A stretch of DNA of 64,000 nucleotides, from the NCBI RefSeq assembly GCF_014196535.1, contig NZ_JACIDU010000005.1:16126-80125 (forward strand), in the 5' to 3' direction. Numbering within the stretch: the first letter of the stretch is position 1; every line of letters begins with the position of its first letter. A program made the translations under genes and the position numbers. The stretch is from Allorhizobium borbori. Its GTDB lineage: Bacteria > Pseudomonadota > Alphaproteobacteria > Rhizobiales > Rhizobiaceae. Shown here piece after piece: positions 51,289 through 61,002 of this stretch. The notes beneath the pieces were generated by a model. The model had not been told where the DNA came from. It did not search any database and worked only from the letters and a program-made list of their open reading frames with translations.

Positions 51289-54200
51289 ATGAGCCATCTC
51301 CTCGATCGCCTGAACTTCCTGGCGCGCAAGAATGCCGATACCTTCTCGGACGGCCACGGCGTCACCACGACCGAGAACCGGGACTGGGAGGACGCCTATC
51401 GCAAGCGCTGGCAGCACGACAAGATCGTGCGCTCTACGCACGGCGTGAACTGCACGGGTTCCTGTTCGTGGAAAATTTATGTCAAGGGTGGGATCGTCAC
51501 TTGGGAAACTCAACAGACCGACTATCCCCGCACCCGGCCGGACCTTCCCAACCATGAACCGCGCGGCTGTGCGCGTGGCGCCAGCTACAGCTGGTACATG
51601 TACTCGGCCAACCGGGTGAAATATCCGCTGATCCGCTCGCGCCTTCTCAAGCTGTGGCGCAAGGAACGCGCCATAAAGACGCCGATCGGCGCCTGGGCGG
51701 CGATCCAGGAAAACCCGGAAAAGCGCGCCGACTATATGAAAATGCGTGGCCTCGGCGGCTTCGTGCGCGCCACCTGGGACGAGGTCAACGAGATCATCGC
51801 CGCAGCGAACGCCTATACGGTCAAGACCTATGGTCCGGACCGGGTGGTCGGGTTCTCGCCGATCCCGGCCATGTCCATGGTCTCCTATGCGGCCGGTTCG
51901 CGCTACCTGTCGCTGCTCGGCGGGGTCTGTCTGTCCTTCTACGACTGGTACTGCGATCTGCCGCCGGCCTCGCCGATGACCTGGGGCGAGCAGACCGACG
52001 TTCCGGAATCGGCCGACTGGTACAATTCCGGCTTCCTGATCCTGTGGGGCTCCAACGTTCCCCAGACCCGCACGCCCGACGCCCATTTCTACACCGAGGC
52101 GCGCTACAAGGGCGCCAAGTCGGTCGTGGTGTCACCCGACTATTCGGAAGCGGCGAAATTCTCCGATCTCTGGCTGCATCCGAAACAGGGCACCGACGCG
52201 GCACTCGCCATGGCGATGGGGCATGTCATCCTGCGCGAATTCCATCTCGACCGGCAGGCCGACTATTTCGAGGACTACTGTCGCCGCTATACCGACATGC
52301 CGATGCTGGTCAAACTGGTCGGCAAGGACGGTCATTACATCGCCGATCGCTTCGTCCGTGCCTCCGACTTCACCGGCGCGCTCGACGAGACCAACAATCC
52401 GGAATGGAAGACGGTCGCGGTCGATGCGAGGACCAAACAGTTCGTCTCGCCGGGCGGCTCGATCGGCTATCGCTGGGGCGAGCAGGGCAAGTGGAACCTC
52501 GAGGCGAAGGACGGCAAGGGCGCCGACGTCGAACTCGCCATGAGCTTCATCCTCGACGGCGACCACGACACGGTCGCCAATGTCGGCTTCCCCTATTTCG
52601 GCAACCGCGAGCACGATTACTTCGAAGGGACCGACCATGCGAGCGTGCTGGTGCGCAAGGTGCCGGCCCGCAAGGTCAAGCTCGCCGACGGCGAGGTGCT
52701 GGTGGCGACCGTGTTCGACCTGTTCGTCGCCAATTACGGCCTCGATCGCGGGCTCGACGATCCGAACTCGGCCAAGTCCTACCAGGAAAACCTGCCCTAT
52801 ACGCCGGCCTGGGCCGAGAAGATCACCGGCGTTCCGCGCGACCAGATCATCGCGGTCGCGCGCGAATTCGCCAGCAATGCCGAAAAGACCAATGGCCGCT
52901 CCATGGTCATCCTCGGTGCCGGTCTGAACCACTGGTACCACATGGACATGAACTATCGCGGCATCATCAACATGCTGGTGATGTGCGGTTGCGTCGGCCA
53001 GTCCGGCGGCGGGTGGAGCCATTATGTCGGACAGGAGAAGCTTCGGCCGCAGACCGGCTGGACAGCGCTCGCCTTCGCGCTCGACTGGCACCGGCCGCCA
53101 CGCCACATGAACGGCACCTCGTTCTTCTACGCCCACACCGACCAGTGGCGCTACGAGACGCTGAAGGTCGACGAGATCCTCTCGCCGACCGCGCCGGAAG
53201 GACCCTGGGACGCGACGCTGATCGACTACAACATTCGCGCCGAGCGCATGGGCTGGCTGCCGTCGGCGCCGCAGCTCAAGACCAATCCGCTGAAGGTGTC
53301 GAAGGATGCGGCCGCCGCCGGCAAGGAAGCCAAGGACTATGTCGCCGAGCAGCTGAAGGCCGGCACGCTGTCCATGTCCTGCGAGGACCCCGACGACAAG
53401 GCCAACTGGCCGCGCAACCTCTTCGTCTGGCGCTCCAACCTGCTCGGCTCGTCGGGCAAGGGGCACGAGTATTTCCTCAAGCACCTGCTCGGCACCAAGC
53501 ACGGCGTGCTCGGCAAGGATCTCGGCGAGGAAGGGCGCCAGGCCACCAGGGAAGCCGTCTGGCATGAAGAGGCGCCGGAAGGAAAACTCGATCTTCTGGT
53601 CACGCTCGACTTCCGCATGTCGACCACCTGCGTCTATTCCGACATCGTGCTTCCGACGGCCACCTGGTACGAGAAGAACGACCTCAACACGTCCGACATG
53701 CATCCGTTCATCCACCCGCTGTCGAGTGCGGCGGATCCGGCCTGGGATGCACGCAGCGACTGGGACATCTTCAAGGGCATTGCCAGGAAATTCTCCGAAG
53801 TGGCGCCCGAAGTCCTCGGCGTGGAGAAGGACGTCGTCCTCGTGCCGACGCTGCACGACACGGCGGGCGAACTCGCCCAGCCCTTCGACGTCAAGGACTG
53901 GAAGAAGGGCGAGATCGAGCCCATTCCCGGCAGGACCATGCCGACGGTCGCGGTCATCGAGCGCGACTATCCCAACCTCTACAAGAAGTTCACTTCGGTC
54001 GGCACGCTGCTCGACACGATCGGCAATGGCGGCAAGGGCATCGCCTGGAACACCGGGCACGAGGTCGACCTGCTCGCCCGCCTGAACGGCGTGGTACAGG
54101 AGGAGGGCGTCACCAGGGGCCGGCCGCGGATCGAGAGCGACATCGACGCGACCGAGGTCATCCTGTCGCTCGCCCCGGAAACCAACGGCGAAGTCGCCGT

Positions 54201-55047
54201 GAAGGCCTGGGCGGCGCTGTCGAAGTTCACCGGTCGCGACCACACCCACCTCGCCATCCCGAAGGAGGACGAGAAGATCCGCTTCCGCGACGTGGTCGCC
54301 CAGCCGCGCAAGATCATCTCCTCGCCGACCTGGTCAGGTCTGGAATCGGAGAAGGTCTGCTACAATGCCGGCTATACAAACGTGCACGAACTGATCCCGT
54401 GGCGCACGCTGACCGGCCGCCAGCAGCTCTATCAGGATCACTTGTGGATGCGGGCCTTCGGCGAAGGTTTCTGCGTCTACCGGCCGCCGATCGACACCAA
54501 GACGGTCAATCCGGCGATCGAGGCCAAGTCGGACGGCAAGCCGCATCTGGTGCTGAACTTCATCACGCCGCATCAGAAGTGGGGCATCCACTCCACCTAT
54601 AGCGACAACCTGATGATGCTGACGCTCAATCGCGGCGGCCCGGTGGTGTGGATTTCCGAGCCCGACGCCAAGCGGGCCGGCCTTGCCGACAATGACTGGG
54701 TCGAGGTCTACAACGCCAACGGCGCCATCGTCGCCCGGGCGGTGGTCTCGCAGCGCATGAAGGACGGGACGATCTTCATGTATCACGCCCAGGAAAAGAT
54801 CGTGAACACGCCCGGTTCGCCGATCACCGGCCAGCGCGGCGGCATCCACAATTCGGTCACCCGCGTCATCACCAAGCCGACCCACATGATCGGCGGCTAC
54901 GCCCATCAGTCCTACGGCTTCAACTATTACGGCACGGTCGGCGCCAACCGCGACGAATTCGTCGTGGTGCGCAAGCTCGACACGGTGGACTGGCTGGAAG
55001 GGCCGCACACCGAAAGCGTCGCATACAACAAGGAGGCGGCAGAATGA
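51289..55047 (+). CDS. narG: Respiratory nitrate reductase alpha subunit NarG
   Basis: A 1252-residue molybdoenzyme subunit that reduces nitrate to nitrite on the cytoplasmic face. The FS0 cluster ligands are His51, Cys55, Cys59 and Cys94 (HGVNCTGSCSW and PRGCARG). The molybdenum ligand is Asp223 in YDWYCDLPPASPMTWGEQTDVPESADWY. No Tat signal of periplasmic type is present, so it is the membrane-bound Nar rather than Nap. GGAGG precedes the ATG at 51289. It binds bis-MGD, for which cofactor genes follow downstream. It overlaps narH by four bases. Confidence 0.97.
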   Translation: MSHLLDRLNFLARKNADTFSDGHGVTTTENRDWEDAYRKRWQHDKIVRSTHGVNCTGSCSWKIYVKGGIVTWETQQTDYPRTRPDLPNHEPRGCARGASYSWYMYSANRVKYPLIRSRLLKLWRKERAIKTPIGAWAAIQENPEKRADYMKMRGLGGFVRATWDEVNEIIAAANAYTVKTYGPDRVVGFSPIPAMSMVSYAAGSRYLSLLGGVCLSFYDWYCDLPPASPMTWGEQTDVPESADWYNSGFLILWGSNVPQTRTPDAHFYTEARYKGAKSVVVSPDYSEAAKFSDLWLHPKQGTDAALAMAMGHVILREFHLDRQADYFEDYCRRYTDMPMLVKLVGKDGHYIADRFVRASDFTGALDETNNPEWKTVAVDARTKQFVSPGGSIGYRWGEQGKWNLEAKDGKGADVELAMSFILDGDHDTVANVGFPYFGNREHDYFEGTDHASVLVRKVPARKVKLADGEVLVATVFDLFVANYGLDRGLDDPNSAKSYQENLPYTPAWAEKITGVPRDQIIAVAREFASNAEKTNGRSMVILGAGLNHWYHMDMNYRGIINMLVMCGCVGQSGGGWSHYVGQEKLRPQTGWTALAFALDWHRPPRHMNGTSFFYAHTDQWRYETLKVDEILSPTAPEGPWDATLIDYNIRAERMGWLPSAPQLKTNPLKVSKDAAAAGKEAKDYVAEQLKAGTLSMSCEDPDDKANWPRNLFVWRSNLLGSSGKGHEYFLKHLLGTKHGVLGKDLGEEGRQATREAVWHEEAPEGKLDLLVTLDFRMSTTCVYSDIVLPTATWYEKNDLNTSDMHPFIHPLSSAADPAWDARSDWDIFKGIARKFSEVAPEVLGVEKDVVLVPTLHDTAGELAQPFDVKDWKKGEIEPIPGRTMPTVAVIERDYPNLYKKFTSVGTLLDTIGNGGKGIAWNTGHEVDLLARLNGVVQEEGVTRGRPRIESDIDATEVILSLAPETNGEVAVKAWAALSKFTGRDHTHLAIPKEDEKIRFRDVVAQPRKIISSPTWSGLESEKVCYNAGYTNVHELIPWRTLTGRQQLYQDHLWMRAFGEGFCVYRPPIDTKTVNPAIEAKSDGKPHLVLNFITPHQKWGIHSTYSDNLMMLTLNRGGPVVWISEPDAKRAGLADNDWVEVYNANGAIVARAVVSQRMKDGTIFMYHAQEKIVNTPGSPITGQRGGIHNSVTRVITKPTHMIGGYAHQSYGFNYYGTVGANRDEFVVVRKLDTVDWLEGPHTESVAYNKEAAE

Positions 55048-56582
55048 AAATCCGCGCGCAGATTGGCATGGTCCTGAACCTCGACAAGTGCATCGGGTGT
55101 CACACCTGCTCGGTCACCTGCAAGAACGTCTGGACCAATCGCGAGGGCGTCGAATACGCCTGGTTCAACAATGTTGAGACCAAGCCCGGCATCGGTTTCC
55201 CGAAGGAATGGGAGAACCAGAAGAAGTGGAACGGCGGCTGGGTGAGGAAGTCGAACGGCAAGATCGAGCCGAAGATGGGTGCCAAGTGGCGCATCCTCGC
55301 CAAGATCTTCGCCAATCCCGACCTGCCGGAAATCGACGACTACTACGAACCCTTCGACTTCGACTACGGCCACCTGCAGACGGCCGGCGAAAGTCGCGCC
55401 ATGCCGACGGCGCGGCCGCGCTCGATGATCACGGGCGAGCGCATGGAGAAGATCGAATGGGGCCCGAACTGGGAGGAAATCCTCGGCGGCGAGTTCGACA
55501 AGCGCTCGAAGGACTATAATTTCGAAGGCATCCAGAAGGAGATCTACGGCCAATTCGAGAACACCTTCATGATGTACCTGCCGAGGCTGTGCGAGCACTG
55601 CCTCAACCCGACCTGTGCGGCGGCCTGCCCGTCGGGGGCGATCTACAAGCGCGAGGATGACGGCATCGTCCTGATCGACCAGGAAAAATGCCGGGGCTGG
55701 CGCATGTGCGTCTCCGGCTGTCCCTACAAGAAGATCTACTACAACTGGAGCTCGGGCAAATCCGAGAAGTGCATCTTCTGCTATCCTCGCATCGAGGCCG
55801 GCCATCCGACCGTTTGCTCGGAAACCTGCGTCGGGCGCATCCGCTATCTCGGCGTCATCCTTTACGATGCCGACCGGATCTCGGAGGCCGCATCCACGGC
55901 GAATGAGCAGGACCTATACGAGGAACAGCTCAAAATCTTCCTCGATCCCAACGATCCTGCCGTCATCGAGCAGGCGCGCAAGGATGGCATTCCGGATGCC
56001 TGGCTGGAAGCGGCGAAACGGTCGCCGGTCTACAAGATGGCGATGGACTGGAAGATCGCTTTCCCGCTCCACCCGGAATACCGCACGCTGCCGATGGTCT
56101 GGTACATCCCGCCGCTTTCGCCGCTGCAGTCGGCGGCCCAATCGGGCAAGCTCGGCATGGACGGTCCGCTGCCGGATGTCCGGTCGCTGCGCATCCCGGT
56201 TCGCTATCTCGCCAACCTGCTGACGGCGGGCAAGGAGGCCCCCGTGGTCTCGGCGCTGGAGCGCATGCTCGCCATGCGCGCCTACATGCGCGCCAAGACG
56301 ATCGACGGGGTCATCGACACGTCGATCGCCGCCAAGGTCGGCATGAGTGCCGAGATGATCGAGGAAATGTATCACATCATGGCGATCGCCAACTACGAGG
56401 ACCGCTTCGTCATTCCGACCACGCATCGCGAGGTGACCGAGGACGCCTATGACGTTCGTGGCTCCTGTGGCTTCTCCTTCGGCAATGGCTGCTCGGGCGG
56501 CACGTCGGACAGCGACCTCTTCGGTGCCAAGCGCCGCAAGGTGGTCCAGACCCCGACCGATCTCTTCAAGGAGCGCGTCTGA
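55044..56582 (+). CDS. narH: Respiratory nitrate reductase beta subunit NarH
   Basis: A 512-residue iron-sulfur protein that relays electrons from NarI to NarG. It carries four clusters: Cys16, 19, 22 and 26 (CIGCHTCSVTC), CEHCLNPTCAAACP, CRGWRMCVSGCP with a Trp in one ligand position (the 3Fe-4S site of this family), and CIFCYPRIEAGHPTVCSETC. Full family length. It is translationally coupled to narG and narJ. Confidence 0.97.
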   Translation: MKIRAQIGMVLNLDKCIGCHTCSVTCKNVWTNREGVEYAWFNNVETKPGIGFPKEWENQKKWNGGWVRKSNGKIEPKMGAKWRILAKIFANPDLPEIDDYYEPFDFDYGHLQTAGESRAMPTARPRSMITGERMEKIEWGPNWEEILGGEFDKRSKDYNFEGIQKEIYGQFENTFMMYLPRLCEHCLNPTCAAACPSGAIYKREDDGIVLIDQEKCRGWRMCVSGCPYKKIYYNWSSGKSEKCIFCYPRIEAGHPTVCSETCVGRIRYLGVILYDADRISEAASTANEQDLYEEQLKIFLDPNDPAVIEQARKDGIPDAWLEAAKRSPVYKMAMDWKIAFPLHPEYRTLPMVWYIPPLSPLQSAAQSGKLGMDGPLPDVRSLRIPVRYLANLLTAGKEAPVVSALERMLAMRAYMRAKTIDGVIDTSIAAKVGMSAEMIEEMYHIMAIANYEDRFVIPTTHREVTEDAYDVRGSCGFSFGNGCSGGTSDSDLFGAKRRKVVQTPTDLFKERV

Positions 56583-57295
56583 TGCACAAGGCACTGAAAG
56601 CAATATCGTTGTTGCTCAGCTATCCGACCGAGGAACTCATCGCGGGGGCGCCGGAGCTCAAGACGGCGCTTGACGCTGATGACGCGATCTCCCGGGAGGT
56701 CAGGCTGCTGCTTGGCCGCCTGATCGACGATCTCGCTGGACAGGACCTCTACGACGCTCAGGAGCGCTACGTGTACCTGTTCGACCGTAGCCGGTCGCTC
56801 TCGCTGAACCTGTTCGAGCACGTGCATGGCGAAAGCCGCGACCGTGGGCAGGCCATGGTCGACCTGAAGACCATGTACGAGGACCAGGGCTTCGAAATCG
56901 ACGCAAAGGAATTGCCGGACTATCTGCCGCTGTTCCTCGAATTCCTTGCTACCCTGACAACGGAAGAGGTCGATGACCTCCTCGCCCAGACCGGCCATAT
57001 CACGGCGGCGATCGGCGAGCGGCTGCGGAAACGGGAATCGATCTATTCCAACGCCTTTGCTGCTCTCGGCCTCGTGTCGAAAAGCAAGCCGGACCAGAAG
57101 CTCCTGAAGGAGCTTCTGGACGGCGCCGAGGACGATCCGAACGACCTCGAAGCGATGGACCGCATCTGGGAGGACGAGGTCGTCACTTTCGGTGGCAATG
57201 CGGGTGACAACAGCTGCGGCCCTGACCGGCTGCGCACACAGATGAGGGCGGCGGCGCGCAAGCCGAACGATCCCTTGAACACGATACCGGTTTAG
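56582..57295 (+). CDS. narJ: Nitrate reductase assembly chaperone NarJ
   Basis: A 237-residue helical chaperone of the TorD/NarJ family. It holds NarG while cofactors are inserted and before membrane attachment. Recognisable segments are LSYPTEELI, VYLFDRSRSLSLNLFEHVHGESRDRGQAMVDL and LPDYLPLFLEFLA. Its start overlaps the narH stop by one base. Confidence 0.95.
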   Translation: MHKALKAISLLLSYPTEELIAGAPELKTALDADDAISREVRLLLGRLIDDLAGQDLYDAQERYVYLFDRSRSLSLNLFEHVHGESRDRGQAMVDLKTMYEDQGFEIDAKELPDYLPLFLEFLATLTTEEVDDLLAQTGHITAAIGERLRKRESIYSNAFAALGLVSKSKPDQKLLKELLDGAEDDPNDLEAMDRIWEDEVVTFGGNAGDNSCGPDRLRTQMRAAARKPNDPLNTIPV

Positions 57296-57306
57296 GAGGG
57301 CAGGAC

Positions 57307-58023
57307 ATGTCTGACTTTTTCAATTCACTCTTGTTCGGCATCTACCCATACATCGCGCTCGTGGTGCTGATCCTCGGCTCGATCATCCGCTATGACCGCG
57401 AGCCCTACACCTGGCGCTCGGGGTCGAGTCAGCTCTTGCGTCGCAGACAGCTAATCTGGGGCTCGGTACTCTTCCATCTCGGCGTGCTGTTCATCTTCGC
57501 AGGCCACTTAGTCGGCCTGCTGACGCCGATCGTGATCTTCGACACGCTTGGCATCAGCCACAGCGCCAAACAGACGCTGGCGGTGGTTGCCGGCGGCATT
57601 GCCGGTACCATGGCGATCGTCGGCGCGACGTTTCTCGTCCATCGCCGGCTATTCGATCCGCGCGTGAGGGCATCGTCGAGCACGACCGACACGCTGATCA
57701 TCATCCTGCTTTGGGTCCAGCTCTTCCTTGGGCTCTCGACCATCCCGACCTCGCTTGCCCATCTCGACGGCCATGAAATGGTGAAGTTTATGAACTGGGC
57801 CCAGGGTATCTTCACCTTCAACCCGGAAGCAGCCTCCTACGTCGCCGACGCGGCGCTGGTGTTCAAGCTGCACCTCTTCCTCGGCCTGACGATCTTCCTG
57901 CTCTTCCCGTTCACCCGGCTGGTTCACATGCTGAGCGCGCCGGTGCGCTATCTCTGGCGCCCGGGCTATCAGGTCGTGCGGCAGCGGAACGGCAGTTCCG
58001 TCAATCGCGCTCCGGCGGAGTAA
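57307..58023 (+). CDS. narI: Nitrate reductase gamma subunit NarI (cytochrome b)
   Basis: A 238-residue membrane subunit with five predicted helices that takes electrons from quinol. The two heme b groups are held by His57 and His67 (FHLGVLFIFAGHLVG) and by His189 and His207 (KLHLFLGL and RLVHML). It anchors NarGH to the inner membrane. AGGAGGGC lies upstream of the ATG. Confidence 0.96.
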   Translation: MSDFFNSLLFGIYPYIALVVLILGSIIRYDREPYTWRSGSSQLLRRRQLIWGSVLFHLGVLFIFAGHLVGLLTPIVIFDTLGISHSAKQTLAVVAGGIAGTMAIVGATFLVHRRLFDPRVRASSSTTDTLIIILLWVQLFLGLSTIPTSLAHLDGHEMVKFMNWAQGIFTFNPEAASYVADAALVFKLHLFLGLTIFLLFPFTRLVHMLSAPVRYLWRPGYQVVRQRNGSSVNRAPAE

Positions 58024-58027
58024 GCCC

Positions 58028-58945
58028 ATGGTCACGCTCTGCAACAATACGGACAAGGGTTCGACCGCTTCCGAAGTATCCGGGAAGAAGGACAGCTATT
58101 CGACCTACCAGGAACCGGATACCCGCATTCCGCCCAAGGCCCGCCCGGTACTCGACGCTGTGTCAGTCAACGGCGTGGAAATCGTCGAAAGCGAGATCCT
58201 CGCCGAGGCGCAGAACCATCCGGCAGAAAACCCGGGGGCGGCACTTCTGGCGGCCGCAAGGGCGCTAGTCGTGCGTGAACTCCTTCTGCAACGGGCGGTC
58301 GAACTGAACCTTGCGCCTGTGCGAGAGGAAACGGCGGATGGGCGTCATGAAACCGACGAGGACGCAGCCATCCGGATGCTGATCGAGAGAGAGGTGGCTG
58401 TTCCATCGGCCACGGCGGAGGAATGCCTGCGTTTCTACGAGAACAACCGGGCGAAATTCCGCAGCGAACCGATCTTCGAGGCAAGCCATATCCTGATCGC
58501 CGCCGATCCAGCGGACGCGCGCGCCCGCGATGCGGCCCGCAACGACGCGGCGCGGCTGGCGGCGGTGTTGATGGAGCATCCGAGCGAGTTTGCAACAATG
58601 GCGCGAACCCATTCGGCCTGTCCCTCGGCCGCACAGGGCGGCAATCTCGGCCAGCTGACCCGTGGCAGCACGGTTGCGGAGTTCGAGCGTTGCCTTGCCC
58701 GGATGGAAGAGGGCCAGATTACCTCCGCACCGGTCGAAAGCCGGTTCGGCTTCCACATCATCCGGCTGGAACGGCGGATCGATGGTGACCAACTGCCGTT
58801 CGACTTCGTGCAGGGCCGGATCGCCGGTTGGCTCGAAGCCTCCGCCTGGTCGAAAGCCGTGTCGCAGTTCATCGCCATCCTGGCCGCCGATGCCACCATC
58901 ACCGGGATCGAGGTGCTCGGTGCCGACGGACCGTTGATGCAGTGA
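58028..58945 (+). CDS. Parvulin-type peptidyl-prolyl isomerase (NifM-like)
   Basis: A 305-residue protein with a helical N terminus and a C-terminal parvulin domain: FEASHILIAADPADARARDAARNDA, SACPSAAQGGNLGQLTRGSTVAEFERCL and SRFGFHIIRLERR. No signal peptide is seen, so it is cytoplasmic. Such genes commonly follow narI in nar operons and probably help fold or assemble the reductase, as NifM does for nitrogenase. It is five bases from narI. Confidence 0.9.
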   Translation: MVTLCNNTDKGSTASEVSGKKDSYSTYQEPDTRIPPKARPVLDAVSVNGVEIVESEILAEAQNHPAENPGAALLAAARALVVRELLLQRAVELNLAPVREETADGRHETDEDAAIRMLIEREVAVPSATAEECLRFYENNRAKFRSEPIFEASHILIAADPADARARDAARNDAARLAAVLMEHPSEFATMARTHSACPSAAQGGNLGQLTRGSTVAEFERCLARMEEGQITSAPVESRFGFHIIRLERRIDGDQLPFDFVQGRIAGWLEASAWSKAVSQFIAILAADATITGIEVLGADGPLMQ

Positions 58946-59039
58946 CGCAATGGCGATGACGCAAATGCGTGGCAAGGCGAAGCGGGCAAGGCCCCTGCAT
59001 GTTTCGCCAAACCTTGCCGCGCATCCCGGAAGGGACGTC

Positions 59040-59729
59040 ATGCCCCGGAGTAACGTGATGCTTTCTGATCTCTTCGACCACAATGTCCGCTGGGCGGCGG
59101 CGAAACGCACGGAAGACCCCGATTATTTCGACAGGCTGTCGGCCCTGCAGAGGCCGGAATATTTGTGGATCGGCTGCTCCGACAGCCGGGTTCCCGCCAA
59201 TGTCATCACCGGGCTCAAGCCCGGCGAGGTCTTCGTCCATCGCAATGTCGCGAACCTCGTCCACCGGGCCGACCTCAACCTGCTGTCGGTGGTGGAATTT
59301 GCCGTGGAGACCCTCGAGGTCAAGCACATCATCGTCTGCGGGCACTATGGCTGCGGCGGGATCCGCTCCGCCATGGATGGGCAGCGGCACGGCATCATCG
59401 ATCACTGGCTGCAGCCGATCCGCGACGTGGCGGAAGCGAACTGCGCGGAGCTAGCGGGGATTGACGAGACGGAAGAGAAGCTGAATCGGCTCTGCGAACT
59501 GACGGTCGCCTCGCAGGTGGCCAGTCTGTCGCAGACACCGATCCTGCAATCAGCCTGGAAGCGGGGGCGTCCGCTCATGATCCACGGCTGGATCTATGGC
59601 CTGAAGGATGGTCTGCTCCGCGACCTTAAATGCGATTGCGACAGAAGCATCGCGGCGTTTCGATGCGACGAGGCGAACGCGCCGCGCTTTGCGCGAGATG
59701 GAAAGGTGCCTCATGCCTGTCAATCCTAG
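59040..59729 (+). CDS. Beta-class carbonic anhydrase
   Basis: A 229-residue enzyme that interconverts carbon dioxide and bicarbonate. Zinc ligands Cys46, His102 and Cys105 and the catalytic Asp48-Arg50 pair (IGCSDSRVP, IIVCGHYGCGGI) are present. The ATG at 59040 follows AAGGGA; an earlier ATG at 58950 would add 30 residues that do not fit. It may supply bicarbonate or adjust pH during denitrifying growth. It overlaps moeA by 17 bases, so it is part of the operon. Confidence 0.92.
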   Translation: MPRSNVMLSDLFDHNVRWAAAKRTEDPDYFDRLSALQRPEYLWIGCSDSRVPANVITGLKPGEVFVHRNVANLVHRADLNLLSVVEFAVETLEVKHIIVCGHYGCGGIRSAMDGQRHGIIDHWLQPIRDVAEANCAELAGIDETEEKLNRLCELTVASQVASLSQTPILQSAWKRGRPLMIHGWIYGLKDGLLRDLKCDCDRSIAAFRCDEANAPRFARDGKVPHACQS

Positions 59730-61002
59730 AGCCGCCCGCAACTGTGACGTTCAGCCGTCCGGCTCAAACCTGATGTCCGTGGAGACAGCTATCGAAGTCG
59801 CGGTCGGAATGGCAAAGCCGATCACCGGGGCGCAAGAGGTCGCCCTCCGGTTCGCCCGAGGCCGGATACTCGCGGCGGATCTGCACGCGCCACAGGCCAT
59901 GCCGGCTTTCGATAATTCCGCCATGGACGGCTTCGCAGTGCGACTTCAGGATATTCCGGGAACGGGACCTTGGCGATTGCCGGTCACGGGCACGATCGCG
60001 GCCGGCTCTGCCCTGGGGCTGGCCGGAGCTGTTGTCGGCGCGGCCTTGCGTATCTTCACCGGCGCGCCGGTTCCCGCGCTCTGTGATGCCGTGGTGATGC
60101 AGGAAAACTGCGACGATCAGGGCGAACACGTCCTGATTTTTAGCCGCCCGGCGATGGGCGAGAACATACGTCGCGCGGGCGAGGACATCGGCGCCGGCGC
60201 CCTTCTTGCAAGCCGCGGCACGATAATCGAGGCACGCCATGTCGGGCTTCTCGCGGGCAATGGCCATGCTTCGGTTCAGGTGAGACGTCGCCCGCGGATC
60301 GCAGTGCTGTCCACCGGCGATGAACTTGTCGATGCGGGCAAGGGCAACGCAAGGATCCATGACGCCAATCGGCCCATGCTGCTTGCATTGTGCGAAGGGC
60401 TCGGTGCGGAGGTCACGGATCTCGGCATCTGTGCCGACGATCTAGGTGCCATCACCGGACTGCTGCGCGCGAACGCGACGCAATTTGACATGATCCTCAC
60501 CTCGGGCGCGGCTTCGGTTGGAGGCCGGGACTTCGTTCGACCGGCCCTTCAGGCGGCCGGCGGGTCCGTGGAAGCCTGCCGGGTGGCCCTGAAGCCCGGA
60601 AAGCCTGTCTTTTTCGGTCGACTCGGCGATGCCTTGCTGACCGGGCTGCCCGGCAATCCGCTGTCGGCCTATACGGGATTCCAGCTCTTTGTCGCCCGGC
60701 AGATTGCCGCGATGCTGGGCTTTTCGCGAGGTGAAATGTCGGTCGAGAAGGCAGTGGCCGGCTTCGGCTGGAAGCGGAAGGCAGGTCGCGCGGAATATCT
60801 GCCGGCGCGTATCGTCGCGCATGATGCTTCCGGACGCCCGATCGTCGAGCGCCTCGGCCACGGCGGCTCCGCCTCGTTGATGCCGCTTTCCCAGGCCGAC
60901 GGCGTCGCCGTTCTCGATGCGTCGTCAATCGAAGGCGCATGCGGTACGCCCATTCCCTGGTTCCCCTTTTGCAGGCGCGAATTCGCTTGGAGGAGCATAT
61001 GA
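59713..61002 (+). CDS. moeA: Molybdenum insertase MoeA
   Basis: A 429-residue enzyme that inserts molybdate into adenylated molybdopterin. The N-terminal DNSAMDGFAVR, the TGAPVPALCDAVVMQE segment, the STGDELV loop and the MoCF-fold TSGAASVGGRDF and GLPGNPLSAYTGF are all present. The ATG at 59713 follows GAAAGG and overlaps the carbonic anhydrase gene. It serves NarG with cofactor. The start of the following gene overlaps its stop. Confidence 0.94.
   Translation: MPVNPRAARNCDVQPSGSNLMSVETAIEVAVGMAKPITGAQEVALRFARGRILAADLHAPQAMPAFDNSAMDGFAVRLQDIPGTGPWRLPVTGTIAAGSALGLAGAVVGAALRIFTGAPVPALCDAVVMQENCDDQGEHVLIFSRPAMGENIRRAGEDIGAGALLASRGTIIEARHVGLLAGNGHASVQVRRRPRIAVLSTGDELVDAGKGNARIHDANRPMLLALCEGLGAEVTDLGICADDLGAITGLLRANATQFDMILTSGAASVGGRDFVRPALQAAGGSVEACRVALKPGKPVFFGRLGDALLTGLPGNPLSAYTGFQLFVARQIAAMLGFSRGEMSVEKAVAGFGWKRKAGRAEYLPARIVAHDASGRPIVERLGHGGSASLMPLSQADGVAVLDASSIEGACGTPIPWFPFCRREFAWRSI

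Noticed and set aside
51654..53567. 637-residue open frame on the plus strand overlapping narG
   Set aside because: It lies in another frame of narG with Arg/Gly/Ala bias and no recognisable motifs.
52132..54249. 705-residue open frame on the minus strand inside narG
   Set aside because: It is antisense to conserved NarG sequence and has shadow-frame composition.
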